From an uncultured Lachnospiraceae bacterium (GTDB lineage Bacteria; Bacillota; Clostridia; Lachnospirales; Lachnospiraceae): DNA of 6,705 bases. Both the position numbers and the translations under genes were made by a program. Of this stretch, positions 1 through 6,186 are shown in pieces; position 1 is the stretch's first letter; each line of letters opens with the position of its first letter. Location: NCBI GenBank assembly GCA_947631075.1, contig CANRJU010000150.1, positions 1-6,705 of the forward strand, written 5' to 3'. Below the pieces are notes generated by a model, which saw nothing but the letters and a program-made list of their open reading frames with translations, was not told where the DNA came from and ran no database searches.

Positions 1-574
1 TCTTGATGACGGCGGATTTTCCGAGGCCCGATTCAATCACGTCCGGATAAATGGTCCCCTGCACCAGATAATCCACGGCGCCGATTTTTTTTGCTTCTTC
101 CTCAAAGACGCGGATAAATTCCTCGCCGATGATCTTGCGCTTTTCTTCCGGCTCTGTGACGCCCGCCAGCTTGCTGTAAAAACGCTCTGCCGCGTTGACG
201 CGGATAAAGTTGAGATTGTATGGGCCGTCCGGACCGAATACGGCCTCCACCTCGTCCCCCTCGTCCTTGCGGAGCAGTCCGTGATCGACGAATACGCAGG
301 TCAGCTGCTTGCCAACTGCCTTGGACAAGAGCACGGCCGCCACAGAGGAATCCACGCCGCCGGAAAGAGCGCACAGCACCTTTCCGCCGCCAATCTTTTC
401 CCGCAGAGAATGGATTGTGTCCTCGACAAAGGAGGACATATGCCAGTCGCCCTTGCAGCCGCACACCTTATACACGAAATTGGAGAGCATTTTCATGCCC
501 TCGACGGTGTGCATGACCTCCGGGTGGAACTGGGTGGCGTACAATTTCCGCTCTGGATTTTCCATAGCCGCCAC
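1..574 (-). pseudogene. guaA: GMP synthase, remainder of amidotransferase plus ATP-pyrophosphatase domain, out of frame and cut by window edge
   Basis: This is the continuation of guaA in a different frame, open without a stop from 574 to the left edge (191 codons). It resumes at VAAMENPERK and carries QFHPEV, which holds the His and Glu of the amidotransferase triad. It then runs into the ATP-pyrophosphatase (N-type) domain with the PP-loop SGGVDSS at about residues 71-77, followed by FVDHGLLRKDEGDEV and VQGTIYPDVIESG. The C-terminal dimerisation domain lies beyond the window. No start codon with a ribosome binding site is visible at the junction, so it is not a convincing separate subunit like the split GuaAa/GuaAb of archaea. 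The ATG at 565 has no Shine-Dalgarno in front. The coding sequence shows no further decay, which suggests a recent break or a sequence error. Confidence 0.88.
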
Positions 575-1010
575 CGCTGACCACAAAGCCTTCCGGCGCT
601 TTGGCGATATAATCGGTATGACTCATCCAGCAGATTGTCTCATGGCTCACATCGCCGAACAAGACGCTGTCCTGGCTGGTCGTCACCTCGGTCTTGCCGT
701 ACTCACTGGTAGGCGCTGTCGCGACCTCGCCTCCCAGAAGGTGCGCTATCAGCTGGGAACCGTAGCAGATGCCCAGAATCGGCACGCCCAGCTCGAATAT
801 TTCCTTTGAAATAGAAGGCGAATCCGGCAGATAAGCGCTGTTGGGGCCGCCGGTAAAAATGATTCCCTTGGGATTCATTTCCCGGATTTTCTCCAGCTCC
901 AATGTGTTGGGATGCACCTCGCAGTAAACGTTGCACTCTCTTACCCTTCTGGCGATTAACTGATTATACTGTCCTCCAAAATCTAATACAATGACTAATT
1001 CTTTTTCCAT
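468..1010 (-). CDS. guaA: GMP synthase, glutamine amidotransferase half; frameshifted and truncated
   Basis: GMP synthase (glutamine-hydrolysing) makes GMP from XMP, ATP and glutamine in the cytoplasm, the last step of de novo GMP synthesis. This reading frame holds the N-terminal class I glutamine amidotransferase domain: the opening VLDFGGQYNQLIARRVRE, the GGPNSAY oxyanion region and the nucleophile motif GICYGSQ with Cys82. The start is ATG at 1010, with GGAG at 1020-1017 and a 6-nt spacer; an upstream in-frame ATG at 1094 lacks such a site. Residues 1-145 match the family. After Ser145 the frame shifts, giving 35 unrelated residues and a stop at 468, so the product would be 180 aa instead of about 510. 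It lacks the His and Glu of the catalytic triad (in QFHPEV) and the whole synthetase domain. As it reads it cannot be a working GMP synthase. The identity is very secure; whether the break is biological is not. Confidence 0.9.
   Translation of the reverse strand: MEKELVIVLDFGGQYNQLIARRVRECNVYCEVHPNTLELEKIREMNPKGIIFTGGPNSAYLPDSPSISKEIFELGVPILGICYGSQLIAHLLGGEVATAPTSEYGKTEVTTSQDSVLFGDVSHETICWMSHTDYIAKAPEGFVVSGGGYGKSRAEIVRHPVPPGGHAHRRGHENALQFRV
572..578 (-). other. Frameshift junction in guaA (about 20 nt missing)
   Basis: On the minus strand the codons for GFVVS (590-576) run into G, then GTG GCG GCT ATG for VAAM (574-563). Family members have about seven residues between these segments (for example ATSPSCP in the Bacillus subtilis enzyme, from memory), ending in Cys-Pro. 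Losing seven codons while keeping one extra base fits a deletion of about 20 nt, which shifts the frame. The exact breakpoints are ambiguous by a base or two. Both sides are otherwise intact guaA. Confidence 0.8.
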
Positions 1011-1016
1011 AATTAT

Positions 1017-1020
1017 CTCC
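1017..1020 (-). promoter_or_regulatory. Ribosome binding site of guaA
   Basis: GGAG sits 6 nt before the ATG at 1010 on the minus strand. It fixes the start and rules out the in-frame ATG 84 nt upstream. It lies directly after the segment complementary to the loop of the upstream hairpin. Confidence 0.7.
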
Positions 1021-1021
1021 A

Positions 1022-1182
1022 TTTCTGAGCGACATGTCGCGAAAAGGCGATAGAGAAAAAACTGTAAATACAGTTTGCGTATGCAGTTTCTCATCTGCCA
1101 TCCATAGCGAACTATGTTCGCTTTGCAATTTGTTTTCGCTCAGAAACAAATTGCCGTGCGGAATATAAGCTATCAAGCTTAT
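1022..1182 (-). repeat. Palindrome-rich guaA leader, possible dispersed element or structured RNA
   Basis: The 193-bp gap between the dGTPase-like gene and guaA holds a string of inverted repeats. These are 1165-1182 (7-bp arms ATAAGCT/AGCTTAT), 1125-1154 (11-bp arms GCAATTTGTTT/AAACAAATTGC around an 8-nt loop), 1106-1122 (7-bp arms AGCGAAC/GTTCGCT), 1059-1076 (8-bp arms, AAACTGTA/TACAGTTT) and 1029-1040 (perfect GCGACATGTCGC). In addition TTTCTGAGCGA at 1022-1032 is the exact reverse complement of TCGCTCAGAAA at 1136-1146. Such density suggests either a MITE-like intergenic repeat or a structured 5' leader. No purine riboswitch core was recognised. A clear terminator (GC-rich stem plus T run) is not visible in the gene direction. 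Confidence 0.55.
1125..1154 (-). repeat. Strong hairpin upstream of guaA
   Basis: A perfect 11-bp inverted repeat, GCAATTTGTTT against AAACAAATTGC, encloses an 8-nt loop (1136-1143). It lies between the dGTPase-like stop at 1204 and the guaA start at 1010. The stem is AT-rich and is not followed by a clean T tract in the transcribed direction, so it is not a typical intrinsic terminator. Confidence 0.7.
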
Positions 1183-1203
1183 TTTTCGCACTAAACTCCA
1201 CTC

Positions 1204-2406
1204 TCAAAAATACCCGACAAATTTCACATCATGCTTTCCCTTCGGAAACAGGTAATGGTAGAGCGCGATGAAGTAATCATCGGTCATGCTTGCCAGATAA
1301 TCCACCACCTGCTGGTTGGGCTCCTGCTCCTCATAGGGCGGGTAGGTCCCGCTGGCATAAAAATTATTGTCCTTCACATGCTTTATGTGATGGCGGTAAA
1401 ATACCGCGCTTTTGTCCCCGCTCTTTGCCTGTCGCAAAAGCTCCTCATACAGCTCGTCGAACATGGGCTGAATTTCCTCGCTGTACAGGCGGTCCAGCTT
1501 CTCGTTGCGGTAAATCATCTCATAATTTTCCCGCTTGGCGCGCCGCAGCTCCTCAAAATATTCCTCATTCATTTTCAGATAGGGCTTTCCGTAGCTGCTT
1601 TCAATGATATTTACACTGAAATTATTGATGATCTCGCTGTTGCTCGCCCCTATTGTCCCGCTGGAAAAAGCGCCCTCCGGTAGCACTCCCAGGCGCACGG
1701 CGTCCTGGCGGTCCTTTCCCAGATAGGCGATGATATCGCAGATTCGCATGACGCACCCCTCCAAGGTGCAGGGAATCAATCGGCCGATGGCCTGCTCGTC
1801 CACATAACACTCCTCCACCGCCCTGTCGTACTCCTCGAAGGTGGTTCTGTCACAGGGGCGGTATTCACTCAGCTCCAGCTCCCCGTTGTGACACAGAATG
1901 CCGTCCAGCGTCTGCAGGCTGATGTTCCGGTGAATCACGCCGTCTAACACCCTTACGCTCTGCACGTTATGATTAAAATAGCGGCCTGTGTGCCGCTGAT
2001 ATAGAGCGCTCAAAATCCGCTCCCCCGCATGGCCAAAGGGCGTGTGCCCGATGTCGTGTCCCAGAGAAATCGCCTCGATCAGACTCTCGTTCAGCCCCAG
2101 GGCGCTCCCGATATTCCGCGCGATCCTTGAGACGAGCTGCACATGCAGCGCCCGGCGGGAAATATCATCATTCTGATAAAAAGAATAGACCTGCGTCTTG
2201 TCCGAGTACCGATTGTAATAGGGCACATGGAGAATTTTTTCCACGTCCCGCACAAAGGCAGGACGCCAGAGATTCGCCCTGTCATGATCCATCTGCCGTC
2301 TCACAATTTTTTCATCCAAAAAGGCATAGGGATTGACCACATGATTTTTCCGGTCCTCCCGAATCCTCTCCTGTAAATCCTCCGACAATGTCAGATAATT
2401 TGCCAT
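1204..2406 (-). CDS. HD-domain dGTP triphosphohydrolase-like protein
   Basis: A 400-aa cytoplasmic protein of the dGTPase branch of the HD superfamily. Members remove triphosphate from dGTP or other dNTPs in a metal-dependent reaction. The expected pieces are present in order: RYSDKTQVYSF at 66-76, corresponding to the family's R-x-x-D-K-T-Q-V motif; His88 in LHVQLVSRIARNIG; the HD pair His117-Asp118 in SLGHDIGHTPFGHAGE; and Asp224 in MRICDIIAYLGKD as the last metal ligand. The length suits the family (roughly 330-500 aa). The ATG at 2406 is preceded by GGGAG with a 10-nt spacer. Upstream lies the GATATC array; downstream is guaA after 193 bp. Substrate preference cannot be read from sequence. 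A general HD phosphohydrolase acting on another nucleotide is possible, so I give no symbol (dgt would be the usual one). Confidence 0.87.
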   Translation of the reverse strand: MANYLTLSEDLQERIREDRKNHVVNPYAFLDEKIVRRQMDHDRANLWRPAFVRDVEKILHVPYYNRYSDKTQVYSFYQNDDISRRALHVQLVSRIARNIGSALGLNESLIEAISLGHDIGHTPFGHAGERILSALYQRHTGRYFNHNVQSVRVLDGVIHRNISLQTLDGILCHNGELELSEYRPCDRTTFEEYDRAVEECYVDEQAIGRLIPCTLEGCVMRICDIIAYLGKDRQDAVRLGVLPEGAFSSGTIGASNSEIINNFSVNIIESSYGKPYLKMNEEYFEELRRAKRENYEMIYRNEKLDRLYSEEIQPMFDELYEELLRQAKSGDKSAVFYRHHIKHVKDNNFYASGTYPPYEEQEPNQQVVDYLASMTDDYFIALYHYLFPKGKHDVKFVGYF

Positions 2407-2422
2407 ATCCGTTTTTCTCCCA

Positions 2423-2514
2423 TTGATATCCTTTTATAATCGATATCGTTTCTAATTGATATCTTTCTCTGATTGATATCCCTTCTAATTGATATCTTTT
2501 CTTTCCTTGATATC
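2423..2514. repeat. Six-copy GATATC direct/palindromic repeat array
   Basis: GATATC occurs at 2425, 2442, 2458, 2475, 2491 and 2509, with start-to-start distances of 17, 16, 17, 16 and 18 bp. Five copies are extended as TTGATATC and one reads TCGATATC; the spacers are pyrimidine-rich (CTTTTCT-like) on the plus strand. The core is a palindrome, so each unit could be a symmetric protein site. The array fills most of the gap between the DUF308 stop and the dGTPase-like start, ending about 17 bp before the start codon, so it would lie in that gene's promoter or leader. Confidence 0.85.
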
Positions 2515-2554
2515 CTTCTCTAAAAAATGGGTTGCAACAATAATTCCTGCATTC

Positions 2555-3163
2555 TCAAAATTCGTCGCTCCTCGAATCCGCGTCTATAATCACTTCTGTG
2601 GAAATGCCGCGCTCCATCTCCTCCTTGACCGCATGCAGCCTCCGGGAGATAACGATGGTCACAAAAATATCGGTGAGCCCGCTGTATACCAGCGCGATTC
2701 CCGTACACATAATAAGGATTTCCACTGCAAACGGGTTGATCAAAAGCACGATGCCAAACACAATATTGATAATGGCGAGGATAAATGTCACATACCACGT
2801 TTCATGCTTTAATCGGAGCATGTCCACCGAATTTTGCATTTTCAAAATTCCGCTGATGGTGACGAGAAATCCCAGCACCACCGGAATCAGCGCCGTGAGC
2901 TGGTCCACCTTGATAATTACCAAAATGCCGCCCAGAATCGCACTCAGCCCCACCACCAGATCATGCCGGTAAATCAGCCCGGTGATATCTTTGCGCAGAT
3001 AATTGATGAGCGCCGCCAGTCCCAGCACGAGCAAAAGCGCCGCCAGCACATAACAGACCGTCGTCATCGTCGCCTCCGGGTACAGAATCAAGACGATTCC
3101 CAGCGCAATAAATACCAGCGCCATCACAATAATGCTCCATTTCAATTCCTTCAAACATTTCAC
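2555..3163 (-). CDS. DUF308/HdeD-like six-helix integral membrane protein
   Basis: A small hydrophobic protein of about 202 aa with six predicted membrane helices at roughly residues 10-27, 33-54, 68-84, 88-106, 122-142 and 146-173. They form three hairpins of similar design, the pattern of the DUF308 (HdeD-like) family. In Escherichia coli HdeD is linked to acid resistance, but in Firmicutes the family has no settled function. The C-terminus is a charged cytoplasmic-looking tail (SRRLHAVKEEMERG, then acidic to the stop). I chose GTG at 3163 because GGGGAGG at 3176-3170 sits 6 nt ahead and the first helix follows directly. An in-frame ATG at 3226 would add 21 residues encoded by the AT-rich leader and has no ribosome binding site. 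It lies 81 nt after the phosphodiesterase and 148 nt before the dGTPase-like gene. Confidence 0.8.
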   Translation of the reverse strand: MKCLKELKWSIIVMALVFIALGIVLILYPEATMTTVCYVLAALLLVLGLAALINYLRKDITGLIYRHDLVVGLSAILGGILVIIKVDQLTALIPVVLGFLVTISGILKMQNSVDMLRLKHETWYVTFILAIINIVFGIVLLINPFAVEILIMCTGIALVYSGLTDIFVTIVISRRLHAVKEEMERGISTEVIIDADSRSDEF

Positions 3164-3169
3164 TCCAAT

Positions 3170-3176
3170 CCTCCCC
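3170..3176 (-). promoter_or_regulatory. Ribosome binding site deciding the GTG start of the DUF308 gene
   Basis: GGGGAGG on the minus strand, 6 nt before GTG at 3163. It is the only strong Shine-Dalgarno in the leader and sets the start inside the longer open frame. Confidence 0.75.
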
Positions 3177-3194
3177 TTTTTATAAAAAATTACA

Positions 3195-3226
3195 ATTATA
3201 AATCTTTTTTCAGATAAATCTTTCAA
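3195..3226 (-). promoter_or_regulatory. Possible promoter of the DUF308 gene
   Basis: The 81-nt AT-rich gap contains a perfect TATAAT at 3200-3195 on the minus strand. The best -35-like hexamer, TTGAAA at 3226-3221, is 20 bp away, longer than the usual 17, so the call is weak. It would place transcription initiation close to the ribosome binding site at 3176-3170. In such AT-rich DNA, chance matches are common. Confidence 0.3.
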
Positions 3227-3244
3227 ACAAAAAGTTTTATCTTT

Positions 3245-3979
3245 TCATTCATAATAGTATTCGGTAGTAACCATATCCACCTTGCACTTCTCCACCATTT
3301 CCCGGACCTTATCCCTCTTATTCACCGTCCACACATTGACCTGAAGTCCCTCCCGGTGCAGCCGGATTACATTCCCCTCCGACAGCAGGGTGTAGCGGGC
3401 GTCCAGATTGATCCGGTTCTGAATGAGCCACTGCTCCAGCTCCATATTTACCGGAATCCATTTATCCGGCGCGTAGACGCCGTACACATACTGCAACCGC
3501 TCAGGCGGAAATCCCAGCTGCTCCTTCAGCGCAATTAACACTTCTTTATACATGCTGATAAAATAAGTCCGTTCAAAGAGCCCGTAGTGCCTGACCAGAG
3601 CGACGATTTCCCGCAGCTCCTCCGCTGTGTAGCGCATTTTCAGCTCCACCACCGGATGTATAGTGTCGCTCCGGCTCATGACCGCCAGATAATCCGTGAA
3701 CCGGATGATATACTGCGTCGGATGCTCGTTTTTCTTCTTGCCGCCCACAATGGGAGGACGGCTCACCTCCGGCCACGTCATAGCCGGGATTTTTTTGTCC
3801 ACGCCGCACATTCTTTTTAAATGCTCGTCGTGGGACACCACATAGACGCCGTCCCTGCATTTCCATATATCACATTCCACGCCGTAAAAATTTCCCTCCA
3901 CCGCAAGCGCAAAGGCCGCTCTGGTGTTTTCCGGTGCCTGGGAGCTGAACCCCCGGTGAGCAATCCGCTTGTATTCCAT
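3245..3979 (-). CDS. Glycerophosphodiester phosphodiesterase family protein
   Basis: Glycerophosphodiester phosphodiesterases hydrolyse deacylated phospholipids to glycerol-3-phosphate and an alcohol. The 244-aa protein shows the TIM-barrel signature: AHRGFSSQAPENT at 7-19 (His8, Arg9, Glu16, Asn17), GVECDIWKCRDG with Glu35 and Asp37, VVSHDEHL with catalytic His50, VELK with Glu112, and the late strands QVNVWTVN (213-220) and DMVTTEYYYE at the end. There is no signal peptide or membrane helix, so it is probably cytoplasmic, and the length is normal for the compact bacterial form. The start is the ATG at 3979, since GGAGG at 3992-3988 lies 8 nt ahead of it. The upstream in-frame ATG at 3994 overlaps that site and has none of its own. 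It follows the kinase by 41 nt with no terminator seen and is probably cotranscribed. Substrate specificity is unknown. Confidence 0.88.
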   Translation of the reverse strand: MEYKRIAHRGFSSQAPENTRAAFALAVEGNFYGVECDIWKCRDGVYVVSHDEHLKRMCGVDKKIPAMTWPEVSRPPIVGGKKKNEHPTQYIIRFTDYLAVMSRSDTIHPVVELKMRYTAEELREIVALVRHYGLFERTYFISMYKEVLIALKEQLGFPPERLQYVYGVYAPDKWIPVNMELEQWLIQNRINLDARYTLLSEGNVIRLHREGLQVNVWTVNKRDKVREMVEKCKVDMVTTEYYYE

Positions 3980-3987
3980 CTCCACAA

Positions 3988-3992
3988 CCTCC
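3988..3992 (-). promoter_or_regulatory. Ribosome binding site deciding the phosphodiesterase start
   Basis: GGAGG on the minus strand, 8 nt before ATG at 3979. It overlaps the alternative ATG at 3994, which argues against that start. Confidence 0.7.
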
Positions 3993-4020
3993 ATCCGCGC
4001 TCAAAAAAACAAATCCGTCG

Positions 4021-6186
4021 TTAATTATTAAGCGCTTTTTCGATGCGGTCCAGTATTTTCTGATGATGCGTGAGCAGCTTGTCGTGGTGGCTGAGAATAT
4101 AAGTCTCGTCCTCCTCCTTGGCCGCCTGCTCCATTCTCTTTGCCTCCTCCGAGAGCTTCACGGCGCCGATGGAAAGCGACGTGCTCTTTAGGGAGTGAGC
4201 CTGAATCCGATAATTGCTCCAATCCTTCGCGTCATAATACTTCTGCATAACGTCCTGCCGTTTTTCCTCCCAGTAGGACTGCACCATTTCCAGATAAAAT
4301 TCCTCGCTGCCGCCGCAGTACTCCAGCCCCAGATTGGTATCCAGAAAATCCAGCCGCTGGAATGGCGTGCCGCCCTCGCTGCCTGCGGAGCCCTCCTCGT
4401 CGTCTCCCTCGGACGTCTCTCCCGCCATCTTCACAAGTTCCTTCGGGATATATTTCAGCACCATTTCCTCCAGCTCGTTGCTGCGCACCGGCTTCGAGAG
4501 ATAATCCTTAAATCCCTTGGCAAGATACTCCTTGTCCGCCCCGGACACGGCGTTGGCCGTCAGCGCGACGACCGGCGTATCCTGGTTGCAGTGCTCCGGA
4601 ATCTGCCGCATCCGCTCCAGCGTCTCGATGCCGTCCATCTCCGGCATCATGTGATCCATGAAAATAATGTGATACTTTTTCTTCCGAATCATGGACAGGC
4701 ACTGCCTTCCGCTCGTGACAAGATCCATCTGAACCTTTGTCTTTTTCAGAAGGGCGCGGATTACCTCCAGGTTCATGGCCACGTCGTCCACCACGAGAAT
4801 CCGGGCCTCCGGCGCCTGGAAGCTCTCGTGATAGCGCGTTTTCTCGCTGACCTGATTGTCGTATTTGTCCTCAAAGTTGCCCATAGGCTCGTCGGAGACG
4901 ACGCCCTGCGGAATCTTCACCGTGAAAATCGAGCCGCGGCCGTACTCGCTCTTGAGGGAAATCTCACCGTGCATCAGATCTAACAGCTGCTTGGTAATCG
5001 TGAGGCCCAGGCCGGTTCCCTCGATGGTGCGGTTTTTCTTCTCCTCGATTCGCTGGAAGGACTCAAACAGTTTTAACTGGTCATGCGGCTTGATTCCCAT
5101 GCCGGTATCCTGCACGGACACGACAAGGACGATACTGGCATCATCTTTTTTCTCAAAATCAATCATCAGGGTAACGGATCCCGTCGGCGTGTACTTCACC
5201 GCGTTGGTCAGCAGGTTATTGATGACCTGGCGCACGCGGATCTCATCGCCGTAGAGCTTCGACGGGAGCATGGGATTATTCTTCACCACCAGGGTCAGGT
5301 TTTTCTCCGTGGCCCTCATATGTATCATGTTGTAGCTGTCGTTAATCAGTGAAAATACACAGTATTCATCCGGCAGTATCTCCATTTTACCGGACTCGAT
5401 TTTGGAAAAATCCAGAATGTCGTTGACCAGCGCCAACAGCGTGTTGCCGGCGCTCTGGATATTGGTGGCGTATTCGTTGACGCTCTCGTCCTCGCTCTCC
5501 CGCAGAATCATCTCGTTCATGCCCAACATGGCGTTAATCGGGGTGCGGATCTCGTGGGACATATTCGCGAGGAAATCACTCTTGGCCTGGTTGGCGGAAA
5601 TCAGATTTTTCTCCTGATTCAGAAGCTCCTTCCTCTGCTTGTTAAATACATAATTCTGAAATTTAAACACAACGCCGATAATAATACTCACCAGTGTGAG
5701 GCACTGCACCATATCGGTGGTCGCCATAAACGGGGAATAAAAACTCTTAACATACTCCGGGTGATAAAAGGCAAAATAAATGGTGCCGACAATCATGATG
5801 AGGTTCAGTATGTACATCACATAGCACAGCCATCCCGTCAGGACCAGCCACGGAAACGTCAGTCCCAAAAGCAGCCAGATCACCATGCCGCTGTCCATGC
5901 CCCCGTTAAAGAGAAACGTAGCTGGGAATACGATCATATCCGCCACAATAACGACCAGCGTCGCCGAGAGCGTGACCTTCCCCTTCAGGGAGAGCCAGAG
6001 GCACAGAACGCCCACGCCCACGAGAATCATGGTCATGACGTTGCCCTCCACGCTGTAGCCCAGAAATTGCGTCACAATCATAGACAGCAGTCCGCCTACT
6101 AACGATATGCACAAAATCAAGTTCAGCAATTTCTGCTGAATATTCAACTGATCGCCAAATAATTTCGCACTTAATTTTCTAGTCAT
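4021..6186 (-). CDS. Membrane hybrid sensor histidine kinase with receiver and HPt domains
   Basis: A 721-aa multistep phosphorelay kinase. About six membrane helices lie at roughly 20-40, 50-67, 71-93, 99-119, 120-140 and 158-178, with no sizeable extracellular sensor domain. A short coiled segment leads to HisKA (FLANMSHEIRTPINAM, phosphoacceptor His211). The HATPase follows: N-box VINNLLTNAVKY at about 321-332, G1 DTGMGI at 360-365, FESF, and G2 EGTGLGL at 389-395. The receiver begins at ARILVVDD (Asp467/468), with acceptor Asp511 in FMDHMMPEMDG, Thr543 and Lys565. An acidic Gly/Ser/Glu-rich linker (about 590-608) joins it to a C-terminal HPt with His664 in QAHSLKSTS. All phosphotransfer residues are present, so His-Asp-His transfer to a separate regulator is expected. 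None is encoded here. The start at 6186 follows GGAGGG and overlaps the dus stop (ATGACTAG). The signal sensed is unknown. Confidence 0.93.
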   Translation of the reverse strand: MTRKLSAKLFGDQLNIQQKLLNLILCISLVGGLLSMIVTQFLGYSVEGNVMTMILVGVGVLCLWLSLKGKVTLSATLVVIVADMIVFPATFLFNGGMDSGMVIWLLLGLTFPWLVLTGWLCYVMYILNLIMIVGTIYFAFYHPEYVKSFYSPFMATTDMVQCLTLVSIIIGVVFKFQNYVFNKQRKELLNQEKNLISANQAKSDFLANMSHEIRTPINAMLGMNEMILRESEDESVNEYATNIQSAGNTLLALVNDILDFSKIESGKMEILPDEYCVFSLINDSYNMIHMRATEKNLTLVVKNNPMLPSKLYGDEIRVRQVINNLLTNAVKYTPTGSVTLMIDFEKKDDASIVLVVSVQDTGMGIKPHDQLKLFESFQRIEEKKNRTIEGTGLGLTITKQLLDLMHGEISLKSEYGRGSIFTVKIPQGVVSDEPMGNFEDKYDNQVSEKTRYHESFQAPEARILVVDDVAMNLEVIRALLKKTKVQMDLVTSGRQCLSMIRKKKYHIIFMDHMMPEMDGIETLERMRQIPEHCNQDTPVVALTANAVSGADKEYLAKGFKDYLSKPVRSNELEEMVLKYIPKELVKMAGETSEGDDEEGSAGSEGGTPFQRLDFLDTNLGLEYCGGSEEFYLEMVQSYWEEKRQDVMQKYYDAKDWSNYRIQAHSLKSTSLSIGAVKLSEEAKRMEQAAKEEDETYILSHHDKLLTHHQKILDRIEKALNN

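Noticed and set aside
468..600. Programmed ribosomal frameshifting in guaA
   Set aside because: About seven conserved residues are missing as well as the frame being lost, and no slippery sequence is apparent, so a deletion explains it better.
1..1010. A naturally split two-subunit GMP synthase
   Set aside because: The break falls inside the amidotransferase domain, before its catalytic His and Glu, and the second part has no start signal; split enzymes divide between domains.
964..1191. A 75-aa minus-strand open frame beginning in the palindromic gap and running into guaA
   Set aside because: It overlaps the guaA start in another frame, has no ribosome binding site and its sequence is explained by the inverted repeats.
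1011..1203. A purine riboswitch in the guaA leader
   Set aside because: The region has many hairpins, but I could not recognise the conserved three-way junction core of purine riboswitches.
1231..1683. A 150-aa plus-strand open frame
   Set aside because: It is antisense to the well-supported HD-domain protein and has no family resemblance.
2515..2554. An intrinsic terminator after the DUF308 gene
   Set aside because: There is a T-rich stretch in the transcribed direction, but no convincing GC-rich stem in front of it.
4195..4983. A 262-aa plus-strand open frame
   Set aside because: It lies wholly opposite the kinase coding sequence, has no recognisable domain and is a mirror of the GC-rich kinase codons.
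5554..6102. A 182-aa plus-strand open frame rich in His, Gln and Arg
   Set aside because: It is antisense to the membrane-helix region of the kinase; the composition is what reverse-complemented hydrophobic codons give.
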